From contig CADCQC010000371.1 of assembly GCA_902803455.1 (NCBI GenBank), forward strand, positions 1 to 5,261: DNA of 5,261 bases, given 5' to 3'. Below, one piece after another: positions 5,254-5,261 of the stretch. The notes under the pieces were generated by a model. That model did no database searches. It saw only the letters and a list, made by a program, of their open reading frames with translations, and was not told the origin of the DNA. The DNA comes from an uncultured Prevotellaceae bacterium (GTDB lineage: Bacteria; Bacteroidota; Bacteroidia; Bacteroidales; Bacteroidaceae). Each line of letters opens with the position of its first letter. The first letter of the stretch is position 1. Made by a program: the position numbers and the translations under genes.

Positions 5254-5261
5254 TGCAAAGG
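5254..5261 (-). promoter_or_regulatory. Probable -7 promoter element of the small gene, clipped by the window end
   Basis: The minus strand begins CCTTTGCATCGTG. TTTGCA is the typical 3' half of the Bacteroidota -7 box (TAnnTTTG). The TA would fall at the next two bases outside the window. Transcription would then start near 5248, leaving a leader of about 55 nt before the ATG at 5191 and a total mRNA of about 200 nt. This is unproven because the other half is not visible. Confidence 0.25.

Noticed and set aside
5227..5261. Possible start of a plus-strand gene (ATG then KKAFSRTRCK)
   Set aside because: Only 11 codons are visible, with no Shine-Dalgarno site and no nearby promoter. The same bases read well on the minus strand as a TTTGCA promoter fragment. 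It remains possible and would turn the candidate antisense RNA into a long leader.
1..5261. CRISPR arrays, insertion sequences, tRNA or rRNA genes
   Set aside because: No regularly spaced repeats, transposase reading frames, terminal repeats or recognisable structural RNA sequence were seen on either strand.

Overview
The window reads as the chromosome of a Bacteroidales bacterium, most likely Prevotella or a close relative. The evidence is the gene set (DUF6242 lipoprotein, DUF6089 barrel, uppS, bamA), start codons mostly preceded by A-rich sequence instead of Shine-Dalgarno sites, promoter elements matching the Bacteroidota TAnnTTTG consensus, and a lipoprotein whose residues after the lipidated Cys (L-K-D-E) match the Bacteroidota surface-export signal. 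The genus is an inference.

Positions 1-4781 hold one tightly packed operon, all on the minus strand. In transcription order it encodes a DUF6242 surface-type lipoprotein with a C-terminal Asp-box propeller-like region (3357-4781), a small DUF6089 outer-membrane barrel (2656-3339), undecaprenyl diphosphate synthase UppS (1926-2669), and BamA, the core outer-membrane protein insertase (1-1913, cut by the window edge inside the barrel). Gaps are 17 nt, a 14-nt overlap, and 12 nt, so the genes are very probably co-transcribed. The theme is envelope building: the lipid carrier for wall and surface polysaccharides, the machine that inserts barrels, one probable client or accessory barrel, and a lipoprotein.

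Positions 4782-5095 are AT-rich and hold no protein gene of the operon. They contain a candidate minus-strand promoter for the operon, a leader hairpin, a 10-bp inverted repeat joining the promoter to the leader, and a very good plus-strand promoter (TTG, 19 nt, TAGATTTG) followed at once by a stem-loop.

Positions 5046-5261 hold what looks like an independent small gene on the minus strand: a 31-residue single-span membrane protein (5096-5191) with an AAGG ribosome site, an intrinsic terminator 11 nt after the stop, and probably a promoter clipped by the window end. The plus-strand promoter points straight at its 3' end, so an RNA from it would be antisense to the small mRNA. That layout resembles convergent type I toxin-antitoxin pairs such as txpA/RatA and bsrG/SR4. 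This is the most novel part of the window, but it rests on sequence pattern alone. The second point of interest is UppS, in which the normally conserved Glu-Asn pair of the active-site F-S-x-E-N-W motif is replaced by Ala-Thr.
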